Assembly: GCF_004798935.1 (NCBI RefSeq)
Contig: NZ_RAHT01000006.1
Span: forward strand, 62,001-126,000
DNA from: Ningiella ruwaisensis
GTDB lineage: Bacteria > Pseudomonadota > Gammaproteobacteria > Enterobacterales > Alteromonadaceae
Direction: 5' to 3'
Length of the DNA: 64,000 nt
Numbering within the stretch: position 1 is the first letter of the stretch; each line of letters begins with the position of its first letter. Shown piece by piece: positions 43,458 through 52,435 of this stretch. The notes under the pieces were generated by a model. The model had not been told where the DNA came from. It saw nothing but the letters and a program-made list of their open reading frames with translations, and searched no databases. The position numbers and the translations under genes are program-made.

Positions 43458-44786
43458 TTGAGCAACCCACTAAAGCACTTTTCATTGAGCAATACCGAGT
43501 TTGATAAACAACACATTTGGCATCCTTACACCTCGGCAACGGCCCCTCTGCCGTGCTATGAAGTGACAGGAGCAAAAGGTGCGGAACTTACCTTGATAGC
43601 ACAATCAGGGAAAGAAGCGACGGTGGTAGATGGCATGTCTTCGTGGTGGTGCACCATTCATGGTTACAATCACCCCGTCTTGAACGCAGCCGTTAACGAT
43701 CAGCTTAATAAATTTTCGCACGTCATGTTTGGCGGCTTAACGCACGAACCTGCGATAAATTTATGTAAGCGCCTGCTTGATATTGTTCCGCAAGGCTTAA
43801 ACCGCGTATTTCTGGCTGACTCAGGCTCCGTATCTATTGAGGTCGCCATCAAAATGGCCATTCAATATTGGGCCTGTCAGGGAAGAGAAGAAAAATCAAA
43901 GTTGATTACGCCCCGCGGCGGTTATCATGGTGATACCTTTGCAGCCATGTCTGTTTGCGATCCGGTAAATGGCATGCACTCATTGTTTAAAAAAACGCTC
44001 ATTCAGCATTTTTTCGCGCCAGCGCCTCAAATCCCTTTTCATCAAAACTGGCATCCAGATGAAATTGCGCCAATGCGAGATATATTTGAGCAGCATCATC
44101 ACGAAGTTGCCGCGCTTATTCTTGAGCCGGTGGTTCAAGGTGCAGGCGGTATGCGTCTTTATCACCCTGAATACGTTAAACAGTGTCGGCAGCTTTGTGA
44201 TGAATATGATGTTTTGCTCATTTGTGACGAAATCGCCACTGGATTTGGTCGCACAGGAGAGCTTTTTGCCTGTAATCATGCTGACATTTCACCTGACATA
44301 CTCTGCATCGGTAAAGCGCTTACCGGCGGCTATATGACCCTCGCTGCTGCAATTTGTACTGAAGAAGTTGCCTTGGGCGTATGCGAGGGTGAACCTGGCG
44401 TTTTTATGCATGGCCCTACATTTATGGGTAATCCGCTTGCCTGCTCGGTAGCTAGCGCCAGTATCGACCTATTGTTGAACGGCATATGGGAAGGTGAAGG
44501 CTGGCAAAAGAATGTAAAACGTATTGAGAGCTTACTTGAGGATGGTCTGCGTCCACTTTCACAGCACCCGAAAGTTGCAGACGTACGCTGCCTTGGCGCA
44601 ATTGGCGTTGTCGAAATGAAGCAAGCTGTGGATGTTGCACAAATTCAGTCAGAGTTTGTAAAAAAGGGCGCATGGATACGCCCTTTTGGTAAACTGATTT
44701 ATGTGATGCCACCTTTTGTCTGTTCCAATGAGCAGATTGCTACCCTTATTGAAGCCATTCATTACGGCGTTACCAAATTACCTTAA
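43458..44786 (+). CDS. bioA: Adenosylmethionine-8-amino-7-oxononanoate aminotransferase
   Basis: The protein has 442 residues. The start is TTG, supported by AAAGG 7 bp upstream. Family motifs are [49 protein letters not shown] and [17 protein letters not shown]. The cofactor lysine is in [15 protein letters not shown], and [14 protein letters not shown] precedes it. It transfers an amino group from S-adenosylmethionine to 8-amino-7-oxononanoate to make diaminopelargonic acid. It is transcribed divergently from bioBFCD, sharing the putative BirA operator. Confidence 0.96.
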   Translation: MSNPLKHFSLSNTEFDKQHIWHPYTSATAPLPCYEVTGAKGAELTLIAQSGKEATVVDGMSSWWCTIHGYNHPVLNAAVNDQLNKFSHVMFGGLTHEPAINLCKRLLDIVPQGLNRVFLADSGSVSIEVAIKMAIQYWACQGREEKSKLITPRGGYHGDTFAAMSVCDPVNGMHSLFKKTLIQHFFAPAPQIPFHQNWHPDEIAPMRDIFEQHHHEVAALILEPVVQGAGGMRLYHPEYVKQCRQLCDEYDVLLICDEIATGFGRTGELFACNHADISPDILCIGKALTGGYMTLAAAICTEEVALGVCEGEPGVFMHGPTFMGNPLACSVASASIDLLLNGIWEGEGWQKNVKRIESLLEDGLRPLSQHPKVADVRCLGAIGVVEMKQAVDVAQIQSEFVKKGAWIRPFGKLIYVMPPFVCSNEQIATLIEAIHYGVTKLP

Positions 44787-44826
44787 ATGCAGTGGATAAT
44801 TCCTGAGATAGAAAGCAAGCGCTCAA

Positions 44827-46191
44827 TTAATCGTTTGACCTAAAGTCCGCTGCGTTCAAACCGTGCTTTTTCATTAATTTGTGCATATCGGTGCGGTTTC
44901 GACCTGCCATATCCGATGCACGCGTTACGTTACCGTCGGTTAATTGCAATAAGCGACACAAATAACGGTACTCAAAGGAGTCTCGCGCTTCGGTAAGTGT
45001 TGGCCAATACTCCGTTTCTTGCGAAAGCGCCTGTTCCACCAAAGACACCGGGATAATTTTCGAATTGGTCAGCGCCACACAGCGCTCCACTACGTTGACT
45101 AACTGACGCACATTCCCTGGCCAATCAGCTTTGGTAAGTCGATTAATGGCATCATCGGCAAATTTTCGTACGTTAATACCGTGCTTTTTCGCGCTTTCTT
45201 TAAGCAAATAATCAGCAAGAAGCGGGATATCCTCAAAACGGTCTTTTAAGCGAGGAATATCCAAATTCACCACATTTAAGCGGTAGTACAAGTCTTCCCT
45301 GAATTCGTTTTCCTGCATCGCTTCTTGCAGATTTTTATGCGTTGCCGAAATGATACGCACATCAATATCCACGGTCGTTGTGCTTCCAACTGGCCGAATA
45401 GAACGTTCTTGCAGAGCGCGTAAAAGCTTTACTTGCAGCGCCATTGGCATGTCGCCAATCTCATCTAAAAATAGCGTTCCGCCATCAGCTTCTTTAAATA
45501 AGCCTGGATTTGCCTGAATCGCCCCGGTAAAGGCACCTTTTGCATGACCAAACAATTCTGATTCCAATAGGTTTTCAGGTAGTGCTCCACAGTTAATTGC
45601 CACAAAAGGTTTATCTTTTCGGCTTGAGGCTTTGTGAATAGCTTTAGCTAATAGTTCTTTACCTGTGCCGCTTGCACCGTTAATAAGCACGCTGACGTTT
45701 TTGTCTGCTACCTGTTCGGCCTGCTTAAGCAGTTTAATCATATCAGGTGAGCGCGTAATTATGTCGCTGCACCAATCGCCCAAATCATTTTTTTGGGTTT
45801 GGCTAATTGCTCTTAATAAAATGCGCCGTAATTCTTCATGATCAACTGGCTTGGTTAAAAAACTAAACACACCGCGTTGTGTTGCGGCTACGGCCTCTTT
45901 AATCGTACCGTGAGCCGTCATTAAAATAACCGGCAAGTCGCGATGCTGGGCAAGCACCTCATCAAAAAGTGCCAGCCCATCCATGCCAGGCATACGCAAA
46001 TCACTTAACACCACATCAAAATCGTTATTGAACATTAGCCTTAGCGCCTGCGTGCCATTATCCACACTTGTTACATTAAAGCCTTCAGCTTCCAATCGAA
46101 TCGACATCAAGCGCAATAGATTTTCATCATCATCAACGAGCAATAAATTGGGTTTTTTATCAGGTGTCGTGCTTATTTGCTTGGGATCCAA
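44827..46191 (-). CDS. glrR: Sigma-54-dependent response regulator GlrR (QseF)
   Basis: The protein has 454 residues from the TTG at 46191, set by AAAGGAG 7 bp upstream. It begins 1 bp after the qseG-like stop, whereas the longer frame would overlap that gene. The receiver domain has phosphoacceptor Asp in VLSDLRMPGMDG. The AAA+ domain has Walker A GASGTGKE and the GAFTGA loop that contacts sigma-54, and the C-terminal helix-turn-helix region includes LTDGNVTRASDMAGRNRT. Length agrees with E. coli GlrR (444). It activates sigma-54 promoters on phosphorylation by GlrK. In enterobacteria the target is glmY, and the target here is unknown. Confidence 0.92.
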   Translation of the reverse strand: MDPKQISTTPDKKPNLLLVDDDENLLRLMSIRLEAEGFNVTSVDNGTQALRLMFNNDFDVVLSDLRMPGMDGLALFDEVLAQHRDLPVILMTAHGTIKEAVAATQRGVFSFLTKPVDHEELRRILLRAISQTQKNDLGDWCSDIITRSPDMIKLLKQAEQVADKNVSVLINGASGTGKELLAKAIHKASSRKDKPFVAINCGALPENLLESELFGHAKGAFTGAIQANPGLFKEADGGTLFLDEIGDMPMALQVKLLRALQERSIRPVGSTTTVDIDVRIISATHKNLQEAMQENEFREDLYYRLNVVNLDIPRLKDRFEDIPLLADYLLKESAKKHGINVRKFADDAINRLTKADWPGNVRQLVNVVERCVALTNSKIIPVSLVEQALSQETEYWPTLTEARDSFEYRYLCRLLQLTDGNVTRASDMAGRNRTDMHKLMKKHGLNAADFRSND

Positions 46192-46192
46192 A

Positions 46193-46780
46193 TTAATTAC
46201 TCCTTTTATCGTCTGACATACTGGCTTCGATCTTGAGCAGTTGCTCAACTTGCTCTTGTTGCTTTTTCATCTCGGCCTGACGTGCTTCCAAGGTTCGTTG
46301 AAGTTCATTGATGGTTCGTTCCTGTCGCGCATTAACGCGACTAAGAATGGTAATAGCTGACTCAAGCTCTAACATCTGCTGCGAAGGGATTTCAACAATC
46401 ACTCGCGCAAGCTCGTACATTGGCGCTTCCATTCGCTCTTTGAGTTCATCGAACCAATTTTGCGCGCGTAAGCGGTTCGTGTACGGGGTATCGACTGCCT
46501 GACTAAGTAAAATTTTCTGCAGTTTATCGTAAGGTTCATCGCCTAATAATTTGATAGATTCCATTCGGGTTTGCCAAGGCGTTTTTTCCGCTTCAATCAA
46601 AAATGCTGTCCACGTTCCAAGCTTACAAAATTCATAAAATTGTTCTCTCGCTGGCTCTGACTCACACAAATCGGTTGAAGGTTTAATGGCTTCAATTGTT
46701 TCAGATTTACCGCGGGGATGCTCAAATACCTCACATCCCGCAAGAAAGATAATGACTATGCAACACAATACCACTTTCAT
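46193..46780 (-). CDS. qseG: QseG/YfhG-like lipoprotein
   Basis: The protein has 195 residues. The signal peptide ends in lipobox LAGC, so it is lipid-anchored. The mature part is helical, with two cysteines (DLCES, EFCKLG) and a coiled-coil C terminus (INELQRTLEARQAEMKKQQEQ). It lies between the GlrK and GlrR genes exactly as QseG does in E. coli, where it interacts with the kinase. The gene starts 3 bp after glrK ends. Identity is based mainly on position and architecture. Confidence 0.8.
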   Translation of the reverse strand: MKVVLCCIVIIFLAGCEVFEHPRGKSETIEAIKPSTDLCESEPAREQFYEFCKLGTWTAFLIEAEKTPWQTRMESIKLLGDEPYDKLQKILLSQAVDTPYTNRLRAQNWFDELKERMEAPMYELARVIVEIPSQQMLELESAITILSRVNARQERTINELQRTLEARQAEMKKQQEQVEQLLKIEASMSDDKRSN

Positions 46781-46783
46781 TAA

Positions 46784-48241
46784 CTACTCACCTCTTGGCA
46801 AGCGCACTCTAAAGCACACTTCATTTTCGTGTCTGTCAACAATGATGACGTCACCATTTAGCAGTCTCGCGCAATCGGCAACAATTGAAAGTCCCAAACC
46901 TGCGCCCATTACTTTATCATTGCGTTTGTCTTTTCCGCGCTTAAAAGGTTCAAAAATCTCTGCTCGAGCTTCCATCGAAATGGGGGTGCCTTCATTCATG
47001 ACGTCTATCATGACATGTTGATTATTTTGCGACACTTCAATGCCTATTTCAGAATCTGTTTTCGCATACGCAATGGCGTTTGACACCAGATTATCCAGAA
47101 TACGTCGCAACAGTTCTTCATCACTGACCACTTTCACTTTTTCATCAATAGTGGTGTGTATTGTTTGATGATTTTGAGACAGCAGAAGCTTGTATTCACT
47201 GGCGCAATCTTCAATCATATCGGCTATATCAATGGGCCTGAATGTCGGTTCAGCTTGCTGGAGCAACGCGTTATAATCGAGCAGTTTGACCACCAAAAGA
47301 TTTAAGCGTTCAGTAGAACTATTTAGCAATCCCACCACTTCAGCCTGGCCGCTGGATAATCTACCCACCACTTCGTTCTCTAAAATGGCGCAGCCTTCTT
47401 TTATGCTTGCAAGTGGCGTTTTCAATTCATGAGATGCATGGCGAAGTAGCGCAGTTCTGACCTTTTCCAACTGTTGCAAGCGATCATTTAACCAAAATAG
47501 GTCTTTTTCAACGGCCATTAACTCCCGCGGGGCAGAAGCTGATTTTTCAGGTAATTTTTGACTGGATGATGCAATTGCATGAATAATTTCCTGGAGTTTT
47601 CTGACGGGCTTGACGATAAGTTGGGCTGCAACCAGAATAAGCGCAAGTGACAAGAGTACAAGCAAGCCCGTTGACCAACCCTGACGGCGCTGAATATTTT
47701 CGAAATGTTCTTGTTGTTCTTGAACTCTGATTTTTACCGCATTTCCCACCTGGTCTTTTATGGTATCGATGGATTGTGAGAAGCGCGCTAATTGTGCATT
47801 GACAAGCAATTGGTCATTAAATTCATCGTACTCTTTTAACCTGGATACATGTCCTGTCATCACCGAACATTCGCTCAGCCCGCCCAACATGTTGCACAAA
47901 AACTTCAATTTGTCTTCAAAACGAACAATGGCAAAATCGGCCAGCTCTTCAAGCTGGGGATTAGGAAGTACCTGATACTGCTTAATATAGCGCTCAACAT
48001 CATCGCCAATAAGTTCAAGATCACGAAGTTCAATGCCCACAGAGACAAAGAATTGCGTATTAAGGGTGGTTACGTAGCTAACATCGTCGAAGTCTTGTTG
48101 GCTCTGCCAGAGTAATGCGATTAAAGGCACTAAAGCCACCATGTAGCTTCCAAGCACCAACTGACGTAACGAGCGTATCTGCACTTTGTTAACCGTATCA
48201 AACTTCCCTATTGCTAGAATTGCATAGCTAAGCAATTGCAT
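46784..48241 (-). CDS. glrK: Sensor histidine kinase GlrK (QseE)
   Basis: The N-terminal SLRQLVLGSYMVALVPLIALL matches the first membrane helix of E. coli GlrK. A periplasmic helical region follows, then TM2 at about 190-215, a HAMP-like segment, the phosphoacceptor HASHELKTPLASIKEG, an N-box (NLVSNAIAYA) and the glycine motif GAGLGLSIVADC. The start is uncertain. The ATG at 48241 gives about 485 residues, while a GTG at 48184 would start closer to the conserved helix. Neither has a clear ribosome site. It heads the glrK-qseG-glrR transcript. Confidence 0.9.
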   Translation of the reverse strand: MQLLSYAILAIGKFDTVNKVQIRSLRQLVLGSYMVALVPLIALLWQSQQDFDDVSYVTTLNTQFFVSVGIELRDLELIGDDVERYIKQYQVLPNPQLEELADFAIVRFEDKLKFLCNMLGGLSECSVMTGHVSRLKEYDEFNDQLLVNAQLARFSQSIDTIKDQVGNAVKIRVQEQQEHFENIQRRQGWSTGLLVLLSLALILVAAQLIVKPVRKLQEIIHAIASSSQKLPEKSASAPRELMAVEKDLFWLNDRLQQLEKVRTALLRHASHELKTPLASIKEGCAILENEVVGRLSSGQAEVVGLLNSSTERLNLLVVKLLDYNALLQQAEPTFRPIDIADMIEDCASEYKLLLSQNHQTIHTTIDEKVKVVSDEELLRRILDNLVSNAIAYAKTDSEIGIEVSQNNQHVMIDVMNEGTPISMEARAEIFEPFKRGKDKRNDKVMGAGLGLSIVADCARLLNGDVIIVDRHENEVCFRVRLPRGE

Positions 48242-48324
48242 CAACTAATAATCGCTCAAATAAAAAGGGGACGCCCGCCACTCGCAAAGCAAAGCGCCCC
48301 ACTAAAACTCAAATGAACGCCAAC

Positions 48325-48576
48325 TTACTCCTGTAAAAAAGGACTAGACAGCATTTCATCCATACTTATATAGCCATCTTCATTGATGTCTATGCGGGTA
48401 AAGTTTTCCAATAATTTGGCATGGCCTGCGGCTTCTCTGAGCGAAATCAAACCATCTTGGTCTCGATCAAGCGCTATGAAGAGGCTCTCCTGCGCAGTCA
48501 CTTTCGAAACGGACGATATGGCTTGCAATACCAGCACACTCATGCCCACTATTAATAACTTTTTGTACATTCTCAT
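48325..48576 (-). CDS. Small exported EF-hand protein
   Basis: The protein has 83 residues with GGGGAAA upstream of the ATG. The N-terminal hydrophobic signal (about 1-28) ends near VTA. Two EF-hand calcium loops follow, LDRDQDGLISLREA and IDINEDGYISMDEM, with acidic ligands at the expected spacing. It is probably periplasmic and Ca2+-binding. It lies 80 bp upstream of glrK on the same strand, so it could share its transcript. Its role is unknown. Confidence 0.8.
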   Translation of the reverse strand: MRMYKKLLIVGMSVLVLQAISSVSKVTAQESLFIALDRDQDGLISLREAAGHAKLLENFTRIDINEDGYISMDEMLSSPFLQE

Positions 48577-48981
48577 TACCGTTTCCCCGCATGATACTAA
48601 TGTCTTTTATTTCTATGCGCCTTTAATCCTGAGCAGTTCCAGACTTGGCATGGGCATAGCGCTTTGACATAGCTTTTAGCTGATGCGAGTTTGCCTGTTG
48701 ACGACGTCAAATCAGTAAATGATTTTGTTTTCGTTCTGATTCTTATGTGCTGATTGGTATACAAGCGCTGTGCCAATATTTAATTATTATTTATTTTCAA
48801 TAACTTACGATAAAACAAAACATTTATCACTCTTCTTTGTGTTGCTATTTTGCAACGTCAGCAAGTAAGAAGAGGACAGAGTTAAGGTAAAAGTGGCTCA
48901 AACGACCTAATAAACCTGAGCTAGCAGGATGTTGCTAATCACTCACATGTGGAGTTGTTTTGGGGTCGTTTTGTAGGTTTT
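48577..48981. other. 405-bp gene-free region with a sigma-54-like site
   Basis: No protein gene is supported. On the plus strand TTGGCATGGGCATAGCG (48645-48661) satisfies the GG-N10-GC rule of sigma-54 promoters with a near-consensus -24 element and a poorer -12. A 13-bp palindrome TTGACG-A-CGTCAA lies near 48698. Downstream, AAACGACC and GGTCGTTT (about 48899 and 48964) could pair. Any transcript from the site would be non-coding. Confidence 0.35.
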
Positions 48982-49401
48982 TTAGTGAACGGCGACAAGA
49001 TAAATTGAAAAAAGACTAACTAAGGAAATAACACTAAGAATTATCAGATTAAAACCAAAGCGATCGGAGCTTCGTCGGTTGCGTCTTGCTCTTAACACAA
49101 TACTTATTAAACTCAGAGCTAAGCACAATTGAAGTAAAAGCAACAAGCGTTCAAGATGGTGTTGCGACCATACTTCCCTGCCCTCGATGTTCCAGTATTG
49201 CTGTACGCCGGTAATAAATTCCGGTCTGGCATAGTGAAACACCACCAAAGCCATGACCAAGGTTAGCCAACCTACCGCGTTTAATCCGATAACCAGTCGA
49301 TAAAAGGCATCTCGCTCCCGAGCTATGACACGTCTTTCACGTCTTACTTTCGATAAGCGGACATGCGACTGCTGATCAATTTCTTTATGATCCTGCCGCA
49401 T
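48982..49401 (-). CDS. Small inner-membrane protein of unknown function (139 aa)
   Basis: A basic, coiled N-terminal region (about 1-32, many Arg/Lys) is followed by three predicted membrane helices: VIGLNAVGWLTLVMALVVFHY, LLLLLQLCLALSLISIVL and FNLIILSVISLVSLFSIYLV. The loop between the first two (EFITGVQQYWNIEGREVW) would face outside. The charged linker RARRNRRSSDR lies inside. No family is recognised. It is divergent from asnS and appears monocistronic. Confidence 0.72.
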   Translation of the reverse strand: MRQDHKEIDQQSHVRLSKVRRERRVIARERDAFYRLVIGLNAVGWLTLVMALVVFHYARPEFITGVQQYWNIEGREVWSQHHLERLLLLLQLCLALSLISIVLRARRNRRSSDRFGFNLIILSVISLVSLFSIYLVAVH

Positions 49402-49581
49402 TATTCTCTTCCCTAGACAACGAGCATTTTATTTTAAGCATTTTTCGTAATTTTTGTATTTTTAGGAGCTGCACTAGTGGCATCCTCTTCACTGATAAGT
49501 ATACTAAGGTCCTTTTATATATAAATGCAAATTACGAGCACTGATAAAACAAACGTACTCGCTTGGTAAATGGAGACCTTT

Positions 49582-50979
49582 ATGATCACAGCGCCAGTCG
49601 CCGAAGTTTTGGCTGGAAAATTTGAAACAGGTAGCAGTATTAGAGTACAAGGTTGGGTGCGTACAAAACGCGACTCTAAAGCCGGCCTGTCGTTTATTGC
49701 GCTTCACGATGGGAGCTGCTTTGATCCAATACAGGTTGTTGCACTAAATACGCTTGATAATTATAAAGATGTGTTGCGCTTGACTACTGGTTGCTCGCTT
49801 CAGGTGATTGGAGTGGTGAAGCAGTCTGAAGGTAAAGGTCAGGCAGTTGAAATAGAAGCCAGTCAGATAGACGTTGTTGGATGGGTAGAAAACCCAGACA
49901 CCTACCCAATGGCTGCTAAGCGACATAGTATTGAATATCTTCGAGAACACGCCCATTTACGACCGCGAACCAACATTATTGGTGCCGTCACTCGCGTTAG
50001 AAACTGTTTATCGCAGGCAATTCACCGATTTTTTCACGAAAGTGGCTATTTTTGGATAAGTACGCCGATATTGACAGCATCTGATACCGAAGGTGCAGGT
50101 GAAATGTTTCGAGTATCCACTCTTGATATGATGAACTTGCCACGCAACGATAAAGGCGGGGTTGATTATTCTCAGGACTTTTTCGGAAAAGAAACCTTTT
50201 TAACGGTATCTGGCCAGTTGAATGTGGAGACATATTGTAGCGCAATGTCAAAAGTCTATACTTTTGGTCCTACGTTTCGTGCTGAAAACTCCAATACAAG
50301 TCGTCATTTGGCCGAATTTTGGATGATTGAGCCAGAGGTTGCATTTGCAGACCTTTCTACCATCGCACAGCTTGCAGAAGATATGCTTAAATACGTGTTT
50401 AAAGCCGTGCTAGAAGAACGCGCTGACGACATGGCGTTTTTTGAGCAACGCGTTAACAAGGACGTCATTAAACGCATGCAGTCTGTGATTGATTCTGATT
50501 TTGTTAGAATGGACTACACGGATGCTATCGACATTCTGCAAAAGAGCGGTCGCGAATTTGAGTTTCCTGTTGAGTGGGGTGTTGATTTATCGTCCGAACA
50601 CGAGCGCTATATTGCAGAAGAGCATGTAGGTGCGCCGGTAATTATGCAAAACTATCCTAAAGATATTAAAGCGTTTTACATGCGCATTAATGACGATAAT
50701 AAAACCGTAGCGGCAATGGATGTACTTGCGCCGGGTATTGGTGAAATTATTGGCGGCTCGCAGCGTGAGGAGCGTTTAGAAGTTTTTGATAGGCGTCTTG
50801 CTGAAATGAACCTGAGCGCAGAAGATTATGCCTGGTATCGCGACCTGCGCCGTTATGGCACAGTACCCCATGCTGGCTTTGGTTTAGGTTTTGAAAGACT
50901 GGTCGCTTACGTAACTGGTGTTGCTAACGTCAGAGACGTCATTCCCTTCCCGCGCACACCTGGCAACGCTAACTATTAA
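49582..50979 (+). CDS. asnS: Asparaginyl-tRNA synthetase
   Basis: The protein has 465 residues (E. coli 466) from the ATG at 49582. This start is chosen over 49570 because the GGAG ribosome site lies between them. The N-terminal OB-fold anticodon-binding domain includes [13 protein letters not shown]. Class II motifs are [21 protein letters not shown] (motif 2) and [15 protein letters not shown] (motif 3). It charges tRNA-Asn in the cytoplasm. It is monocistronic and followed by a hairpin and a strong terminator. Confidence 0.97.
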   Translation: MITAPVAEVLAGKFETGSSIRVQGWVRTKRDSKAGLSFIALHDGSCFDPIQVVALNTLDNYKDVLRLTTGCSLQVIGVVKQSEGKGQAVEIEASQIDVVGWVENPDTYPMAAKRHSIEYLREHAHLRPRTNIIGAVTRVRNCLSQAIHRFFHESGYFWISTPILTASDTEGAGEMFRVSTLDMMNLPRNDKGGVDYSQDFFGKETFLTVSGQLNVETYCSAMSKVYTFGPTFRAENSNTSRHLAEFWMIEPEVAFADLSTIAQLAEDMLKYVFKAVLEERADDMAFFEQRVNKDVIKRMQSVIDSDFVRMDYTDAIDILQKSGREFEFPVEWGVDLSSEHERYIAEEHVGAPVIMQNYPKDIKAFYMRINDDNKTVAAMDVLAPGIGEIIGGSQREERLEVFDRRLAEMNLSAEDYAWYRDLRRYGTVPHAGFGLGFERLVAYVTGVANVRDVIPFPRTPGNANY

Positions 50980-51006
50980 TTGCAAACAATAGCGCGTCGA
51001 TACAGG

Positions 51007-51042
51007 GCGGGATGCGTCGCGATTGACACAATCGCACCCCGC
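51007..51042. other. Hairpin after asnS
   Basis: A two-part stem, GCGGG/CCCGC outside and GCGATTG/CAATCGC inside with loop ACA, lies 28 bp after the asnS stop. It has no T-run and may stabilise the transcript ahead of the terminator at 51099. Confidence 0.5.
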
Positions 51043-51098
51043 CGTGCTAACGCAGTTAATTTTACGAAGAATTAACAATTTTAACCAATCTCTTGGCG

Positions 51099-51132
51099 AA
51101 AAAGACTACTTTAAATAAGTGGTCTTTTTTTT
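51099..51132 (+). terminator. Rho-independent terminator of asnS
   Basis: Arms AAAAAGACTACTT and AAGTGGTCTTTTT pair with one wobble around TAAAT and end in a T8 run. The flanking A-run makes it potentially bidirectional. Confidence 0.88.
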
Positions 51133-51267
51133 CGTCTCTTGCATATTTGATAAAAGCCTTATCAGACGAGTCCTGTATCCAATTTTATATATTTCGTTAC
51201 ATTTGGCACATACCTTGTACACACCTCACCTATATAGTGTAAGCGTACTCATTTAGGAAGAGACTTC

Positions 51268-52422
51268 ATGAACAACAAACTTATTCAATTTTTAGCCTTT
51301 ATTGCCGTGATTATTATCGGTGTTGCGGTAATGATAGGCATCGAAGCTACAGCACAGAACAGTGAACAAAAAGAAGCCGTAGATACCCGTCCAATTGTAA
51401 GCGTCGAAGCGCTGGTACCAATCAATCATGACGTGCTTATATCAAGTTTTGGAGAAGTGAAGCCTTTAGAAACGACTACTCTTGCTGCACAAGTCAACGG
51501 TGAAGTGCTTAACTGGAATCCTCAGTTTGTAGAAGGTGGCGTGGTTAAACGTGGCGAGGTGCTTTTTACCATTGAACCAGAAGCCTATGAAGCAGCGGTA
51601 TTACAAGCTGAAGCGCAGGTTTCTCTGGCACAGGCGACACTGACTGAAGAACTCGCCAGACAACAGGTCGCAAAACGCGAAGCCCGAAATATTGGTGAAA
51701 ATAGCGTAAGTGACCTGTACCTGCGAAAGCCTCAAGTGTTAAGTGCCCAGGCACAACTTAAATCGGCAGAGGCAGCGTTACGGATTGCCAAACGAAATCT
51801 GGCAAAAACTCAGGTCACAGCGCCTTATGATGCGCTGGTTATGGCACGCTCAATTGGTTCAGGTCAATATGTAAGTGCAGGAATGAAAGTGGCTGAATTA
51901 AGCAACATTGAAAGCGCTGAAATTATTATACCTGTGGCGGGTTTTGATCGCCCGTTTTTGCAGGATGATATGGCTGGTATTGAAGCAGTGGTAACGACTA
52001 AAGATCGCGCGCCCATCACCCGCTCGGGTTTGGTCAACCGTGACCTGGGTGTGCTCGACGAATCCACAAGAATGTTGCACTTGGTTGTTCGTATCGAAGA
52101 CCCTTACAGCCTTGAAAGTGATGCACCGGCACTAAAATTCGGCTCCTACGTTGAGGTAAACGTAAAAGGCAAGCAACTTCAGAACGTATTTAAAGTCCCC
52201 CAATCGCTTGTAAACAACCGTAAAATCTGGCTATTGGATGAAGATGACAAGCTTCAGTCGCATCCGGTGGAAGTGATTAGAGAAGAAGGCAGTTATTTCT
52301 TTATTTCAGACGGTGTCTCTGCTGATGACCGCTTAGTCAGAGGATTACCTGAATATCCACAAAATGGCATGCAAGTCAGGGTAAAAAATCCTGATCAAGC
52401 TCTGATCTCATACAACCAATAG
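51268..52422 (+). CDS. RND efflux periplasmic adaptor subunit (HlyD/MFP family)
   Basis: The protein has 384 residues. An N-terminal hydrophobic segment (about 5-26) serves as signal or anchor. The barrel-sandwich half is AQVNGEVLNWNPQFVEGGVVKRGEVLFTI, followed by a helical hairpin (about 95-165) and the second half KTQVTAPYDALVMARSI. It bridges the inner-membrane pump to an outer-membrane channel. The RND pump gene follows after 13 bp with a GGAGGG ribosome site. No TolC-like gene is present, so an outer channel encoded elsewhere is needed. Confidence 0.92.
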   Translation: MNNKLIQFLAFIAVIIIGVAVMIGIEATAQNSEQKEAVDTRPIVSVEALVPINHDVLISSFGEVKPLETTTLAAQVNGEVLNWNPQFVEGGVVKRGEVLFTIEPEAYEAAVLQAEAQVSLAQATLTEELARQQVAKREARNIGENSVSDLYLRKPQVLSAQAQLKSAEAALRIAKRNLAKTQVTAPYDALVMARSIGSGQYVSAGMKVAELSNIESAEIIIPVAGFDRPFLQDDMAGIEAVVTTKDRAPITRSGLVNRDLGVLDESTRMLHLVVRIEDPYSLESDAPALKFGSYVEVNVKGKQLQNVFKVPQSLVNNRKIWLLDEDDKLQSHPVEVIREEGSYFFISDGVSADDRLVRGLPEYPQNGMQVRVKNPDQALISYNQ

Positions 52423-52435
52423 GAGGGAGTAAAGC

